From: Gemella massiliensis
Lineage (GTDB): Bacteria; Bacillota; Bacilli; Staphylococcales; Gemellaceae
DNA length: 64,000 nucleotides
Direction of reading: 5' to 3'
Assembly: GCF_900120125.1 (NCBI RefSeq)
Contig: NZ_LT635544.1
Location: 201,458-265,457, forward strand
Below are positions 49,269 to 59,196 of this stretch, in pieces; the first letter of the stretch is position 1, and each line of letters begins with the position of its first letter. The position numbers were made by a program, and so were the translations under genes. The notes under the pieces were generated by a model. The model did not search any database and had not been told where the DNA came from. It worked only from the letters and a program-made list of their open reading frames with translations.

Positions 49269-50465
49269 ATGAAGAAATCTATCAAAGACTTAGGTAACTT
49301 ACAAGGAAAGACTGTCTTAATGCGTGTTGACTTTAACGTACCATTAAAAGACGGTAAGATTACTAATGATAATCGTATTACTGCGGCATTGCCGACTATT
49401 GAGTATGCCCTTAATCAAGGTGCAAAAGTAGTAGCATTTTCTCATTTAGGTCGTGTGAAAGAAGAGGCGGATAAAGCATCTAAATCACTTGCACCGGTAG
49501 CTAAAAGGTTATCAGAATTATTAGGTAAAGATGTTAAATTTGTACCTGAAACACGTGGTAGTAAATTAGAAATTGCTATAAAAGAACTGAAAGATGGAGA
49601 AATCTTAATGTTCGAGAATACACGTTTTGAAGATATTGATGGCAAGAAAGAATCTAAAAATGATGCAGAACTTGCGAAATATTGGGCATCACTAGGTGAT
49701 GTTTATGTCAATGACGCATTCGGTACTGCACACCGTGCTCATGCTTCTAATGTCGGTATTGCTACAAATATTGGAGAAGGTAATTCAGCTTCAGGATTTC
49801 TGGTAGATAAAGAAATTAAATTTATCGGTGGTGCCGTTGATAATCCTGAACGTCCATTAGTAGCTATTCTGGGTGGCGCTAAAGTATCGGATAAAATCGC
49901 GGTTATTGAAAATTTATTGGAAAAAGCTGATAAAGTAATAATTGGCGGTGGTATGGCATATACATTTATGAAAGCACAAGGAAAAGAAATCGGTAATTCA
50001 TTATGTGAAAATGATAAAATAGATTATGCTCGTAAACTGATGGAAAAAGCCGGAGATAAATTGATATTACCGGTAGATACAGTTGTTGCAAAAGAATTTT
50101 CAAATGATGCACCAAGCCGTATAGCAACAGATGATATTGAAGCAGACGAAGAAGGCTTAGATATTGGACCGAAAACAATAGAATTATTTAAAAATACATT
50201 GCAAGGTGGTAAAACGGTTATTTGGAATGGACCTATGGGAGTGTTCGAAATGCCTAACTTTGCCAAAGGTACAATTGGCGTTTGTGAAGCTATTGCGCAC
50301 TTAGAGGGTGCTACTACTATTATCGGTGGTGGAGATAGTGCTACGGCAGCTATTTCTTTAGGATATGCAGAAAAATTTTCTCACATTTCAACCGGTGGCG
50401 GTGCTTCATTAGAATATCTTGAAGGAAAAGTATTACCGGGTATAGATTCATTATCAAATAAATAA
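49269..50465 (+). CDS. pgk: Phosphoglycerate kinase
   Basis: 398 residues. [19 protein letters not shown] is the family signature, [17 protein letters not shown] and GGGDSATAA form the nucleotide site. ATG 49269 follows AAGGAGT; the longer frame starting 19 codons earlier is hydrophobic leader sequence and not expected. The 246-base gap after gapA contains a possible extra promoter (TATACT near 49,185). Confidence 0.97.
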   Translation: MKKSIKDLGNLQGKTVLMRVDFNVPLKDGKITNDNRITAALPTIEYALNQGAKVVAFSHLGRVKEEADKASKSLAPVAKRLSELLGKDVKFVPETRGSKLEIAIKELKDGEILMFENTRFEDIDGKKESKNDAELAKYWASLGDVYVNDAFGTAHRAHASNVGIATNIGEGNSASGFLVDKEIKFIGGAVDNPERPLVAILGGAKVSDKIAVIENLLEKADKVIIGGGMAYTFMKAQGKEIGNSLCENDKIDYARKLMEKAGDKLILPVDTVVAKEFSNDAPSRIATDDIEADEEGLDIGPKTIELFKNTLQGGKTVIWNGPMGVFEMPNFAKGTIGVCEAIAHLEGATTIIGGGDSATAAISLGYAEKFSHISTGGGASLEYLEGKVLPGIDSLSNK

Positions 50466-50494
50466 TTTTTAAAACTCAAGGAGAGAGTACAATT

Positions 50495-51259
50495 ATGATA
50501 AGATTACCATTTATAGCAGGAAACTGGAAAATGAATTTAACAGTGAAAGAGGCACGTGAGTTTGCACAAGCGGTAGCAGGTAAAGTGCCTGCCGCAGCAA
50601 GTGTGGAGTCGGCTATTTGTGCACCGGCAACTCACTTAGAGGCATTAGTAGAATTAACTAAAAACAGTGAATTAAATATTGGTGCTGAAAACTGCCACTT
50701 TGAGCAAAGCGGAGCATATACAGGGGAAATTTCTCCATATGTACTGAATGATTTAGGTGTAAAATATGTTATACTAGGGCATTCAGAGCGTCGTGAATAT
50801 TTCGGTGAAACTGATGAATTAATTAATAAAAAAACAAAAGCTGCATTTGCCAATGGGTTGATACCAATCGTTTGTTGCGGTGAAACACTTGAACAATATG
50901 AAACAGGAAAAGCCGTTGATGTAATTACAGGTCAGTTACGAAAAGATTTAGCGGATTTAACAAAAGAACAGGCTGAAAAACTTGTAGTGGCTTATGAACC
51001 AATCTGGGCTATCGGAACCGGTAAATCAGCAACTAAAGAAGATGCACAAAAAATGTGTAAATCTGTTCGTGATGTGGTTGCGGGATTATATGGAAAAGAA
51101 GTAGCTGACAAAGTGAGAGTTCAATATGGCGGCTCTGTAAAACCGGAAAATGTAAAAGAATACTTAGCATGTCCGGATGTTGATGGAGCTTTAGTAGGTG
51201 GGGCTTCACTTAAAGCAGATTCATTTTTAGCTTTATTAGAAGGCGGAAAATTAGCTTAA
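50495..51259 (+). CDS. tpiA: Triose-phosphate isomerase
   Basis: 254 residues. AGNWKMN, the electrophilic histidine in [12 protein letters not shown], and the catalytic glutamate in [15 protein letters not shown] are present. The phosphate loop is [10 protein letters not shown]. It starts 29 bases after pgk. Confidence 0.98.
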   Translation: MIRLPFIAGNWKMNLTVKEAREFAQAVAGKVPAAASVESAICAPATHLEALVELTKNSELNIGAENCHFEQSGAYTGEISPYVLNDLGVKYVILGHSERREYFGETDELINKKTKAAFANGLIPIVCCGETLEQYETGKAVDVITGQLRKDLADLTKEQAEKLVVAYEPIWAIGTGKSATKEDAQKMCKSVRDVVAGLYGKEVADKVRVQYGGSVKPENVKEYLACPDVDGALVGGASLKADSFLALLEGGKLA

Positions 51260-51306
51260 TTTTAAGGAATTTTACTATTATAATAAATATAAATTTTAAA
51301 TTATGA

Positions 51307-52635
<1,329 letters not shown>

Positions 52636-52771
52636 TAAGATAATAAGTTTAACAAGGGTTAACTAAAGTAAAAAAATTTTTAAAAGAATTTACTTATTAG
52701 TAAGACCGCAGTGATTCATTGATTTAAGAATTTGCTATAAAGAGCTTTTTTCCAGATCTAATGAAGTATAC

Positions 52772-52836
52772 GAGGGGCGACTCAATAAAATTGATTTTTA
52801 ACGAAATCATGATTTTTGAGTCGCTCCTATTTTTTA
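52772..52836 (+). terminator. Terminator after eno, member D of the hairpin family
   Basis: GAGGGGCGACTC pairs with GAGTCGCTCCT around an inner stem, then ATTTTTTATT. The 120 bases before it match those before copy A at 14,162 (shared GATTCATTGATTT and TCTAAT). Confidence 0.8.
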
Positions 52837-52839
52837 TTC

Positions 52840-53555
52840 TCTTAGTAAAATTATTTTCAAAAGTTTATATATAAAACAGTTGTTTGAACCTATGATTATT
52901 TACCGAATATAAAGTAATTAATTTTTGATCTATTATGTTCGTATATGTTAGAGTTTATTTTAGAAAAATTTGCATTTTATAAATACAAAAACTTCCAAAA
53001 ATACATTGGTTATAATGGAAAAAAATTATTAAAAAAATTTGAAAATAATAATAAGAATTACTTAATTGATAGCTGTTATTAATAACGATATAAACATTTT
53101 GATTTTAAATTAAATATATAAATTGAAATTTATTTTTAGAAAAAATTTGGTTTACAAAAGTAAAGATAAATTACATTGGAGAGGATATAGTTTTTTTATA
53201 CTTGTTTTTTATAGTACAGAATAAAAATATCATTAAATAAAAATAAACATTTAAAAACAGCTGTTTTAAGACTATATTTTTAAGAAATAATTTTTTATTA
53301 ATAAATTCTTATTTTATACTGTTTTCAGAGGGTGATTTTATAAATCAACTTTCTTTTATTCCTGATAAATAAAAAATATTTAAAAACTGAAAAATAAAAT
53401 AGAAAATAAAAAAACTTAATACAGTTTTTATTTTTAAAATATTATAAAATTAATGTTATAATATTTATTTTAATTAATAAAAATTAATAATATTAATAAC
53501 TGATATAATAAGTTTTTCTTGAAAAATTATTTTAATCTAATGTTAAAATATTGTA
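52840..53555. other. Long AT-rich non-coding stretch
   Basis: About 700 bases with no supported gene. The sequence is very AT-rich and has many short A and T tracts. GGAGAGG (53,178) and AGAGGG (53,328) resemble ribosome-binding sites but have no frame behind them. It may be a decayed gene or a curved-DNA spacer before the next operon. Confidence 0.4.
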
Positions 53556-53584
53556 TTGCATTATTTTTTAAATTGCTATATAAT
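53556..53584 (+). promoter_or_regulatory. Promoter of the ApbE/flavoprotein operon
   Basis: TTGCAT, a 17-base spacer and TATAAT at 53579-53584. The leader would be about 130 bases. A further TATAAT near 53,697 may be an alternative. Confidence 0.55.
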
Positions 53585-53723
53585 TGTACTACAATAGAAA
53601 AAAGGAAAGTTTTTTATTAACAAAATAATTATTTATTGTAAAATATATATTATATACTATAAAACTTAAGTTAATTAAGTTTTAAAAATAGTTTTTTATA
53701 ATTTGGACTTTGAGGTGAATGTA

Positions 53724-54659
53724 ATGGAATTAAAAACAAGGTCAATAAAACTAATGGGAGCAGCGATTGATATTACAATCTATGATCAAGAAGAGGTTGA
53801 ATTAATACTTGATGAAACTATAGAATTATTAAAAGTATATGAACATAGATTTAGTGCTAATGATGACAGTTCAGAACTTATGATTGTAAACCACAATGCC
53901 GGTATAAAACCTGTTAAAGTAAAGCCGGAATTATACGAATTAATAAAGATAGGAAAAAAACACAGTTTGGCAAATGACAGTTTACTGAATATTGCACTTG
54001 GTCCCATCGTTCAAAGCTGGAGAATTGGTTTTAAAGATGTAAAAGTTCCAACAGATGAAGAAATATCAAAATTATTATTGTTGACGGATCCGAACCAAAT
54101 TATATTAAACGATGAAGAACAAACAGTTTATTTAACAAGAAAAGGAATGGCTATAAATTTGGGAGCTTTAGCTAAAGGGTATATAGCCGACTTACTGGTG
54201 AAATATTTAAAACAAAGAGGAGTAAATTCAGGGCTTATTAATTTAGGCGGAAATGTTTTAACGTTTGGAAATGCTCTTCATAATCCGGATTATTATTGGC
54301 GGATAGGTATTCAAGACCCCGTTCTTAGTAGAGGTAATCATATTTTTACAATAAAAATAAAAAATCAGTCTGTAGTAACTTCCGGAATTTATGAAAGAAA
54401 TTACACAGAAAATGGAAATACTTATCATCATATTCTTAACCCTAAAACCGGTTATCCGGTTGAAACTAACGTTGCCGGATTAACAATTATTTCTAATTTG
54501 TCTGTTGATGGTGAAATTTGGACAACACGGCTATTTGGGAAAAGTGTTGAGAAAATAATGGATAAGTTACATTCGTTACCTGATATAGAGGGGGTTGTGG
54601 TTACTACCACCGGTGAGGTATATTATTCTGACGGTTTGGAAAGCAGTATAGTTAGATAA
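53724..54659 (+). CDS. apbE: ApbE-type FAD:protein FMN transferase, cytoplasmic
   Basis: About 311 residues. Conserved ApbE segments are present: NLGALAKGYIADLL, GLINLGGNVLTFG, TSGIYERNY and YHHILNPKTGYPV. The enzyme moves FMN from FAD onto Ser/Thr of target proteins through a phosphoester bond. There is no signal peptide or lipobox, so it should act in the cytoplasm, unlike the exported lipoprotein forms. ATG 53724 follows GAGGTG. The late aspartate motif reads VDGEIWTT and is a weaker match than usual. Two flavin-reductase-like genes follow; the second has two candidate target motifs in its tail. Confidence 0.9.
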   Translation: MELKTRSIKLMGAAIDITIYDQEEVELILDETIELLKVYEHRFSANDDSSELMIVNHNAGIKPVKVKPELYELIKIGKKHSLANDSLLNIALGPIVQSWRIGFKDVKVPTDEEISKLLLLTDPNQIILNDEEQTVYLTRKGMAINLGALAKGYIADLLVKYLKQRGVNSGLINLGGNVLTFGNALHNPDYYWRIGIQDPVLSRGNHIFTIKIKNQSVVTSGIYERNYTENGNTYHHILNPKTGYPVETNVAGLTIISNLSVDGEIWTTRLFGKSVEKIMDKLHSLPDIEGVVVTTTGEVYYSDGLESSIVR

Positions 54660-54711
54660 AGATATTGTAATAATATAAGATGCTTTTAAATATTTAGGAG
54701 GGTTATGAAAA

Positions 54712-55425
54712 TTGGTTCAAGAGATAAAAAATTCTAAAAAAAATAATAAAGAAGTTTCTAACAAAACTACGGTTGAAAAAAATAATATAACAAAAGGGAA
54801 AGGACATAAAAAGATGGTTAAATTAATTGGTATAGTTGGTACAAATTCTAAAAAATCTACAAATCGCCAACTTCTACAATATATTCAAAAACATTTTGCA
54901 AATAAGGCGGAGATAGAGTTAGTTGAAATAAAAGATATTCCTTTATTTAACAAACCTGCTGATAAAGTTCTTCCGGTGCAGGTGACTGAAATAGCAGCAA
55001 AAATAGAAGCTGCTGATGGAGTTATTATTAGTTCTCCGGAGTATGATCACGCAGTTCCGGCATCACTTATGAGTTTAATAGCGTGGTTATCTTATGGAAT
55101 TCATCCACTATTGGATAAACCTGTAATGTTAACCGGTGCATCTTACGGTACACTTGGTTCATCACGTGCTCAGGCACATATTCGTCAGATTTTAGATTCT
55201 CCGGAAGTCAAAGCACGAGTTATGCCAAGTTCGGAATTTTTATTAGGTCATTCATTACAAGCATTTGATGAAGTAGGGGATATTAGTAATCCGGAAACTG
55301 TTCAAAAATTAGATAGTTTATTTGCAGATTTCTTACTGTTTATTAAAATTACTGAAAAACTAATGAATGCTCATAAACAAGCAGCAAAAGAAATAGAAAA
55401 CTTTTCTTGGGAAGAGTTAAAATAG
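54712..55425 (+). CDS. NAD(P)H-dependent FMN reductase-like protein with a polar N-terminal extension
   Basis: 237 residues from TTG 54712, which follows AGGAGGG at the ideal 9 bases. The fold is flavodoxin-like NADPH-dependent FMN reductase: IGIVGTNSKKSTNR, SSPEYDHAVPASLMSLIAWL and GASYGTLGSSRAQAHIRQIL. The first 34 residues are a lysine- and asparagine-rich extension not usual in the family; an internal ATG at 54814 with AAAGGA upstream would give the standard N-terminus. An ATG at 54704 in another frame opens only a ten-codon peptide. It is a paralogue of the N-terminal half of the next gene. It probably passes electrons from NAD(P)H to FMN. Confidence 0.85.
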   Translation: MVQEIKNSKKNNKEVSNKTTVEKNNITKGKGHKKMVKLIGIVGTNSKKSTNRQLLQYIQKHFANKAEIELVEIKDIPLFNKPADKVLPVQVTEIAAKIEAADGVIISSPEYDHAVPASLMSLIAWLSYGIHPLLDKPVMLTGASYGTLGSSRAQAHIRQILDSPEVKARVMPSSEFLLGHSLQAFDEVGDISNPETVQKLDSLFADFLLFIKITEKLMNAHKQAAKEIENFSWEELK

Positions 55426-55442
55426 AATAGGAGTGTAGACAT

Positions 55443-56687
55443 ATGAAATTAGTAGGAATTGTAGGTTCGAATGCGGAAGTTTCATACAACCGCAAATTAA
55501 TGGAATTTATAGCAAAAGAATATAAAGATTTATTTACTTTGGAATTATTGGATATTACAAACTTGCCGATGTTTAACCAAGATGAAGACCATTCTAAAGA
55601 AAATAAAGATTTAATAGTAATGAATCGTAAAATTTTGCAATCAGATGGAGTTATTATTGCAACACCCGAGCATAATCACACAATAACTGCATCGCTAAAA
55701 AGTGCATTAGAGTGGTTATCGTTTGAATTACATCCATTCGAAAATAAACCGGTTATGGTAGTTGGAGCTTCTTATTATGACCAAGGGTCATCACGTGCTC
55801 AACTTCACCTACGTCAAGTGTTGGACGCACCGGGAGTAAATGCCATAGTTTTCCCGGGAAATGAGTTTCTTTTAGGAAAAGCAAAAGAGGCATTTGATGA
55901 AAATGGAAATATCAAAGATGAACGTACTATTGGATATCTTAGAATATGTTTAACTAAATTTGCAAAATTCGCTACCGTTGCAAAATCTTTAGCAGAGAGA
56001 AAACCGACGCCGCCTGAAGATTTAACAGCTAGCGGGAAAATTTCTACAACTATAGAAGGTGTTGAAGGAAATGATGATGACTGGTATGAAAAAGCTGCAG
56101 AGAAAGTAAATGCAGTATCAGGTGATACCTATGTAAAACTTGATCGTGGTATTTTAACTGTAGATCAATTAAATTGTTTCCTAAATTCTATGCCGATAGA
56201 ATTAACTTATGCCGATAGTAATAACCAATTCTTATACTATAATTATAATAAAGAAGAGCATGAAATGTTAGCTAAACGTCGACCGGAACAAGTTGGTTGC
56301 TCATTATCAGCGGTTCACCCCGAAAGAGTGCATGGAAGTGTTAGCTGGTTAGTAGGTTTACTTCGTTCAGGTCAGATCGATGTATTTAGAACTCATGTTC
56401 CAACACACGGTCCGGATAAATATGTAGTTCATAACTATCAAGCAATGTATGATAAAGACGGAAAATATGCCGGAATTAACGAGTATATTTTAGATTTTAA
56501 ACCTATTGTTGACTGGTATTTAAAACAAACAGGACAGACATTAGTAAAAAATGGTATGGCGATGTCCGGTGGTTATGCACAAGCACCGGCAGCAGATGCA
56601 ACAAGCGGCGCATCCGGCGGAGGTCATTCACATGGTGCACCGGCAGCAACACCGGCAGCGGACGCAACAAGTGGTGCATCTGCATAG
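55443..56687 (+). CDS. Flavin reductase-PAS fusion with a tandem flavinylation-like tail
   Basis: 414 residues. Residues 1-190 are an FMN reductase domain (GIVGSNAEVSYNR, TPEHNHTITASLKSALEWL, GASYYDQGSSRAQLHLRQVL). A linker follows, then at about 240-370 a PAS-like domain (FLYYNYNKEEHEML, GCSLSAVHPERVHGSV, YILDFKPIVDWY) of the DUF438/PAS_10 kind. The last 35 residues are an Ala/Gly/Pro-rich flexible tail with HSHG and two copies of ADATSGAS (D385-S391 and D407-S413). D-x-x-S-G-A-S/T resembles the motif ApbE uses for covalent FMN attachment, and ApbE is two genes upstream. The covalent role is inferred. Confidence 0.88.
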   Translation: MKLVGIVGSNAEVSYNRKLMEFIAKEYKDLFTLELLDITNLPMFNQDEDHSKENKDLIVMNRKILQSDGVIIATPEHNHTITASLKSALEWLSFELHPFENKPVMVVGASYYDQGSSRAQLHLRQVLDAPGVNAIVFPGNEFLLGKAKEAFDENGNIKDERTIGYLRICLTKFAKFATVAKSLAERKPTPPEDLTASGKISTTIEGVEGNDDDWYEKAAEKVNAVSGDTYVKLDRGILTVDQLNCFLNSMPIELTYADSNNQFLYYNYNKEEHEMLAKRRPEQVGCSLSAVHPERVHGSVSWLVGLLRSGQIDVFRTHVPTHGPDKYVVHNYQAMYDKDGKYAGINEYILDFKPIVDWYLKQTGQTLVKNGMAMSGGYAQAPAADATSGASGGGHSHGAPAATPAADATSGASA

Positions 56688-56690
56688 TTA

Positions 56691-56743
56691 AAAAGCTAAA
56701 AGTTCCTTTATATAATTTTATTAAAGGAATTTTTAGCTTTTTT
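56691..56743 (+). terminator. Terminator of the ApbE operon
   Basis: A long stem, AAAAGCTAAAAGTTCCTTTA with its near-complement, then T6. Confidence 0.85.
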
Positions 56744-56850
56744 GTATATTAAGCATATTTCTTTACACAATAGTTACTTAAAGACTATAATATTTAATAT
56801 TAAAAATTATTATTAATTTAGAAAATGTAAGAAATAAAAGGAGAAGAAAT

Positions 56851-57210
56851 ATGCTTTATATTTATGAATATCCGGCGTGTTCTACATGTAAAAAAGCAAA
56901 AAAATTATTAAAAGAAAATAATATACAAGCAGAATATTTTAATGTAAAAGAAGAAACGCCGTCTATTGAAAATTTTAAAAAGATATTAGCTACGTTTAAT
57001 ATACCTATAAAAAAATTATTTAATACCAGCGGTTTAGTTTATAAAGAATTAAAATTAAAAGATAAATTAGCCGATTTAACAGAAGATGAGGCATTAAAAT
57101 TGTTGGTAGATAATGGAATGTTGATAAAAAGACCATTAGCGTTTGATTTGGAAAATGATATATTGCTGTTGGGATATAAAGAAGAGCAATGGGAACAGGC
57201 TTTACTTTAA
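56851..57210 (+). CDS. ArsC/Spx-family thioredoxin-fold protein
   Basis: 119 residues. C10-S-T-C13 lies near the N-terminus (YEYPACSTCKKAKK), followed by FNTSGLVYKELKLKDKLADL and LIKRPLAFD, the usual ArsC-like layout. It is closer to the YusI/YffB branch than to the Spx regulator; a role as reductase or redox sensor is plausible. AAGGAGA precedes the ATG. It is monocistronic. Confidence 0.83.
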   Translation: MLYIYEYPACSTCKKAKKLLKENNIQAEYFNVKEETPSIENFKKILATFNIPIKKLFNTSGLVYKELKLKDKLADLTEDEALKLLVDNGMLIKRPLAFDLENDILLLGYKEEQWEQALL

Positions 57211-57461
57211 TTAAATAACTAATTAATAAGTTCTAAAACTAAATAGATATCTATAGAAGTTATTTGCTGATTGATTATTTTTACTATATTTAATAATTTT
57301 TTAAATTTCAGCAAATATAATTTAATACTGGTAGTTTGAATTTCTTTTGAATGTACTGCAATAGCCGTTAGAAATACATTTTTAATACTTTAAGGATAGA
57401 GTTGTTAAATATCAGCGGTTATATTATAATTTATGTATAATAAAATTATGGAGTGAGAAAA

Positions 57462-58364
57462 TTGTCGGAATTAGAAGAATTATTTTTCAAGATTGATAGA
57501 AAAACGGAAGAAAATAGAAGTAATAATACTTATTTTGAATCATTGATAAATTATTTATCATTAGAAAAAGATGAAGATTATTTTGAAATAGTTGATAATT
57601 ACTCAAAAGAAACTATAAGAAAAGCGTATCAATTTCTTCTATTGAAGTCACTAAAAGAACTTAATGATCCAAGCTACAGCATTACCCCGGAAATAATAAC
57701 AATGTATGTTTCTCATTTAATAGAATGTATTTTCGGTGAAAAAAGTATAAGTGTGTCAGATTTTGCAAGTGGGAGTGGAAATTTTTTAATAAATATTGCA
57801 GCTTTAAGCAACGGAGAGAAAAGATTAACATCGATTGATGTTGATAATAATTATGTTAAACTTCAACAAAATATTTTTAATTTATTGGAAACGAATGTTG
57901 ATATTATTAATCAAGATGTCTTAAAACCGTTAGATATAAAAAAACAGGATATTATTGTAAGCGATGTTCCGTTTGGATATTATGCTGATATTGACAACAG
58001 CTTAAATTATAAATTATGTAGTAATAATGGTTATAGCCTTAATTCTCTTCTTTTTATAGAGCAAACGGTAAACTATTTAAAAGATGATGGAATTGGAATA
58101 TTGGTAGTTTCTAGAAAGGTTTTGGAACTTGATAATAAGTTTAAAAAATTTTTAGAAAAAGATATTAATCTTAATGCCGTGATAACATTACCTGTAGAAA
58201 TGTTTAAAACTGATGAGCAAGTTAAAGTTATTATTTTAATAACTAAAAAAGAACAGAAGCTGCTTCCTAAACAAGTGTTTTTAGCAGAAATCCCAAGTTA
58301 TCAAAATAAAAAACAATATTCAAACTTTATAGAAGAATTTAAAAAGTGGTTAAAGGAAAGATAA
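57462..58364 (+). CDS. Class I SAM-dependent methyltransferase, YtxK-like
   Basis: About 300 residues. SAM-binding FASGSGNFLINIAA and acidic SIDVDNNYVKLQQ are clear. The catalytic-type motif reads SDVPFGYYAD in place of the N-P-P-F/Y of true adenine-N6 methyltransferases, as in YtxK of Bacilli, whose substrate is unknown. TTG 57462 with GGAGTG upstream is preferred over GTG 57453, which overlaps that site. Acetate kinase, the frequent neighbour of ytxK, is not present here. Confidence 0.8.
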   Translation: MSELEELFFKIDRKTEENRSNNTYFESLINYLSLEKDEDYFEIVDNYSKETIRKAYQFLLLKSLKELNDPSYSITPEIITMYVSHLIECIFGEKSISVSDFASGSGNFLINIAALSNGEKRLTSIDVDNNYVKLQQNIFNLLETNVDIINQDVLKPLDIKKQDIIVSDVPFGYYADIDNSLNYKLCSNNGYSLNSLLFIEQTVNYLKDDGIGILVVSRKVLELDNKFKKFLEKDINLNAVITLPVEMFKTDEQVKVIILITKKEQKLLPKQVFLAEIPSYQNKKQYSNFIEEFKKWLKER

Positions 58365-58529
58365 TATAGAGCTTTATCAAAAACATTTCATTATAAAAGA
58401 GTTGTATCGGTTTTATAATTAATCCAAGTTAGCTAACAAAATTTTCATTATAGTTTATCATTACTTAAAAACTTGATAAAAATTATATATATTTTTTATT
58501 ATTTTTATAGGTTTGTTTTGTCTTTAAGG
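58365..58529. other. Intergenic stretch before rpsU
   Basis: AT-rich with no gene or RNA recognised; it leads into the rpsU promoter. Confidence 0.4.
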
Positions 58530-58558
58530 TTGACAATACCTTGATTATATAATACAAT
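58530..58558 (+). promoter_or_regulatory. Promoter of rpsU
   Basis: TTGACA, a 17-base spacer and TACAAT at 58553-58558, giving a leader of about 115 bases. Confidence 0.8.
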
Positions 58559-58567
58559 GTTTAAGTA

Positions 58568-58583
58568 GATTGCTTAAGCAATC
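58568..58583 (+). repeat. 16-bp palindrome at the 5' end of the rpsU leader
   Basis: GATTGCTTAAGCAATC is a perfect palindrome that starts about three bases after the predicted transcription start. It may form a 5' hairpin that stabilises the mRNA or serves in regulation. Confidence 0.6.
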
Positions 58584-58678
58584 GAATTAATTAAATGACT
58601 TTTATGTATTTATTTTAATTTACGGTCGTTTGATTGTATTAAGATTAGACTTTTTTTTATCGGAGGGAGGGAAATCCA

Positions 58679-58852
58679 ATGTCAAAAACTGTAGTTCGTA
58701 AAAATGAATCACTAGAGGATGCACTACGTCGTTTTAAACGTGCTGTTTCTAAAAATGGAACTATCCAAGAAGTTCGTAAACGTGAATTCTACGAAAAACC
58801 AAGCGTACGTCGTAAGAAAAAATCTGAAGCGGCTAGAAAACGTAAATACTAA
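58679..58852 (+). CDS. rpsU: 30S ribosomal protein S21
   Basis: 57 residues, strongly basic: [20 protein letters not shown] at the start and [20 protein letters not shown] near the end. It is the standard length for Firmicutes S21. CGGAGGGAGGG precedes the ATG. In most Bacilli yqeY follows; here a small membrane protein and an IS element do. Confidence 0.97.
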   Translation: MSKTVVRKNESLEDALRRFKRAVSKNGTIQEVRKREFYEKPSVRRKKKSEAARKRKY

Positions 58853-58924
58853 TTGGTAAATTGTAAAAATTTATTAAGGAATAGTCTAAAGATTTCCCTC
58901 TTTTAGATTTATTTTGATAGGTAT

Positions 58925-58957
58925 ATTCCTACTTGAATTCTCAAGTAGGAATTTTTT
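58925..58957 (+). terminator. Terminator after rpsU
   Basis: A perfect 12-bp stem (ATTCCTACTTGA and complement) with a 4-base loop, then T6. Confidence 0.9.
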
Positions 58958-58988
58958 ATAAATGCCAAGTTTAAAAAAAGGAGAATAT

Positions 58989-59147
58989 ATGTTTGCAATA
59001 ATTTGTTTGAATTTTATGTTATTAGTATCATGCTGGTATTTAATAGCTGAAAATCAAAAAAATAAAACAAAAATATTAAAAATGGATGAAGATTTAAAAA
59101 AAGCAGTTAAGAGGATTGCTAAATTAGAAAATAAAGAAGATACTTAA
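58989..59147 (+). CDS. Small membrane protein with a coiled coil
   Basis: 52 residues from ATG 58989, with AAGGAG upstream. One membrane helix (about 2-20, FAIICLNFMLLVSCWYLIA) is followed by a charged helix with heptad character (LKMDEDLKKAVKRIAKLENK). The function is unknown. Its TAA lies inside the 8-bp target duplication of the ISL3 element, so the insertion left the coding sequence intact. Confidence 0.55.
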   Translation: MFAIICLNFMLLVSCWYLIAENQKNKTKILKMDEDLKKAVKRIAKLENKEDT

Positions 59148-59196
59148 ACTGGCTCTGTGTCAAATACGGGGCATGAGAAAAAATAAGGATAAAATG

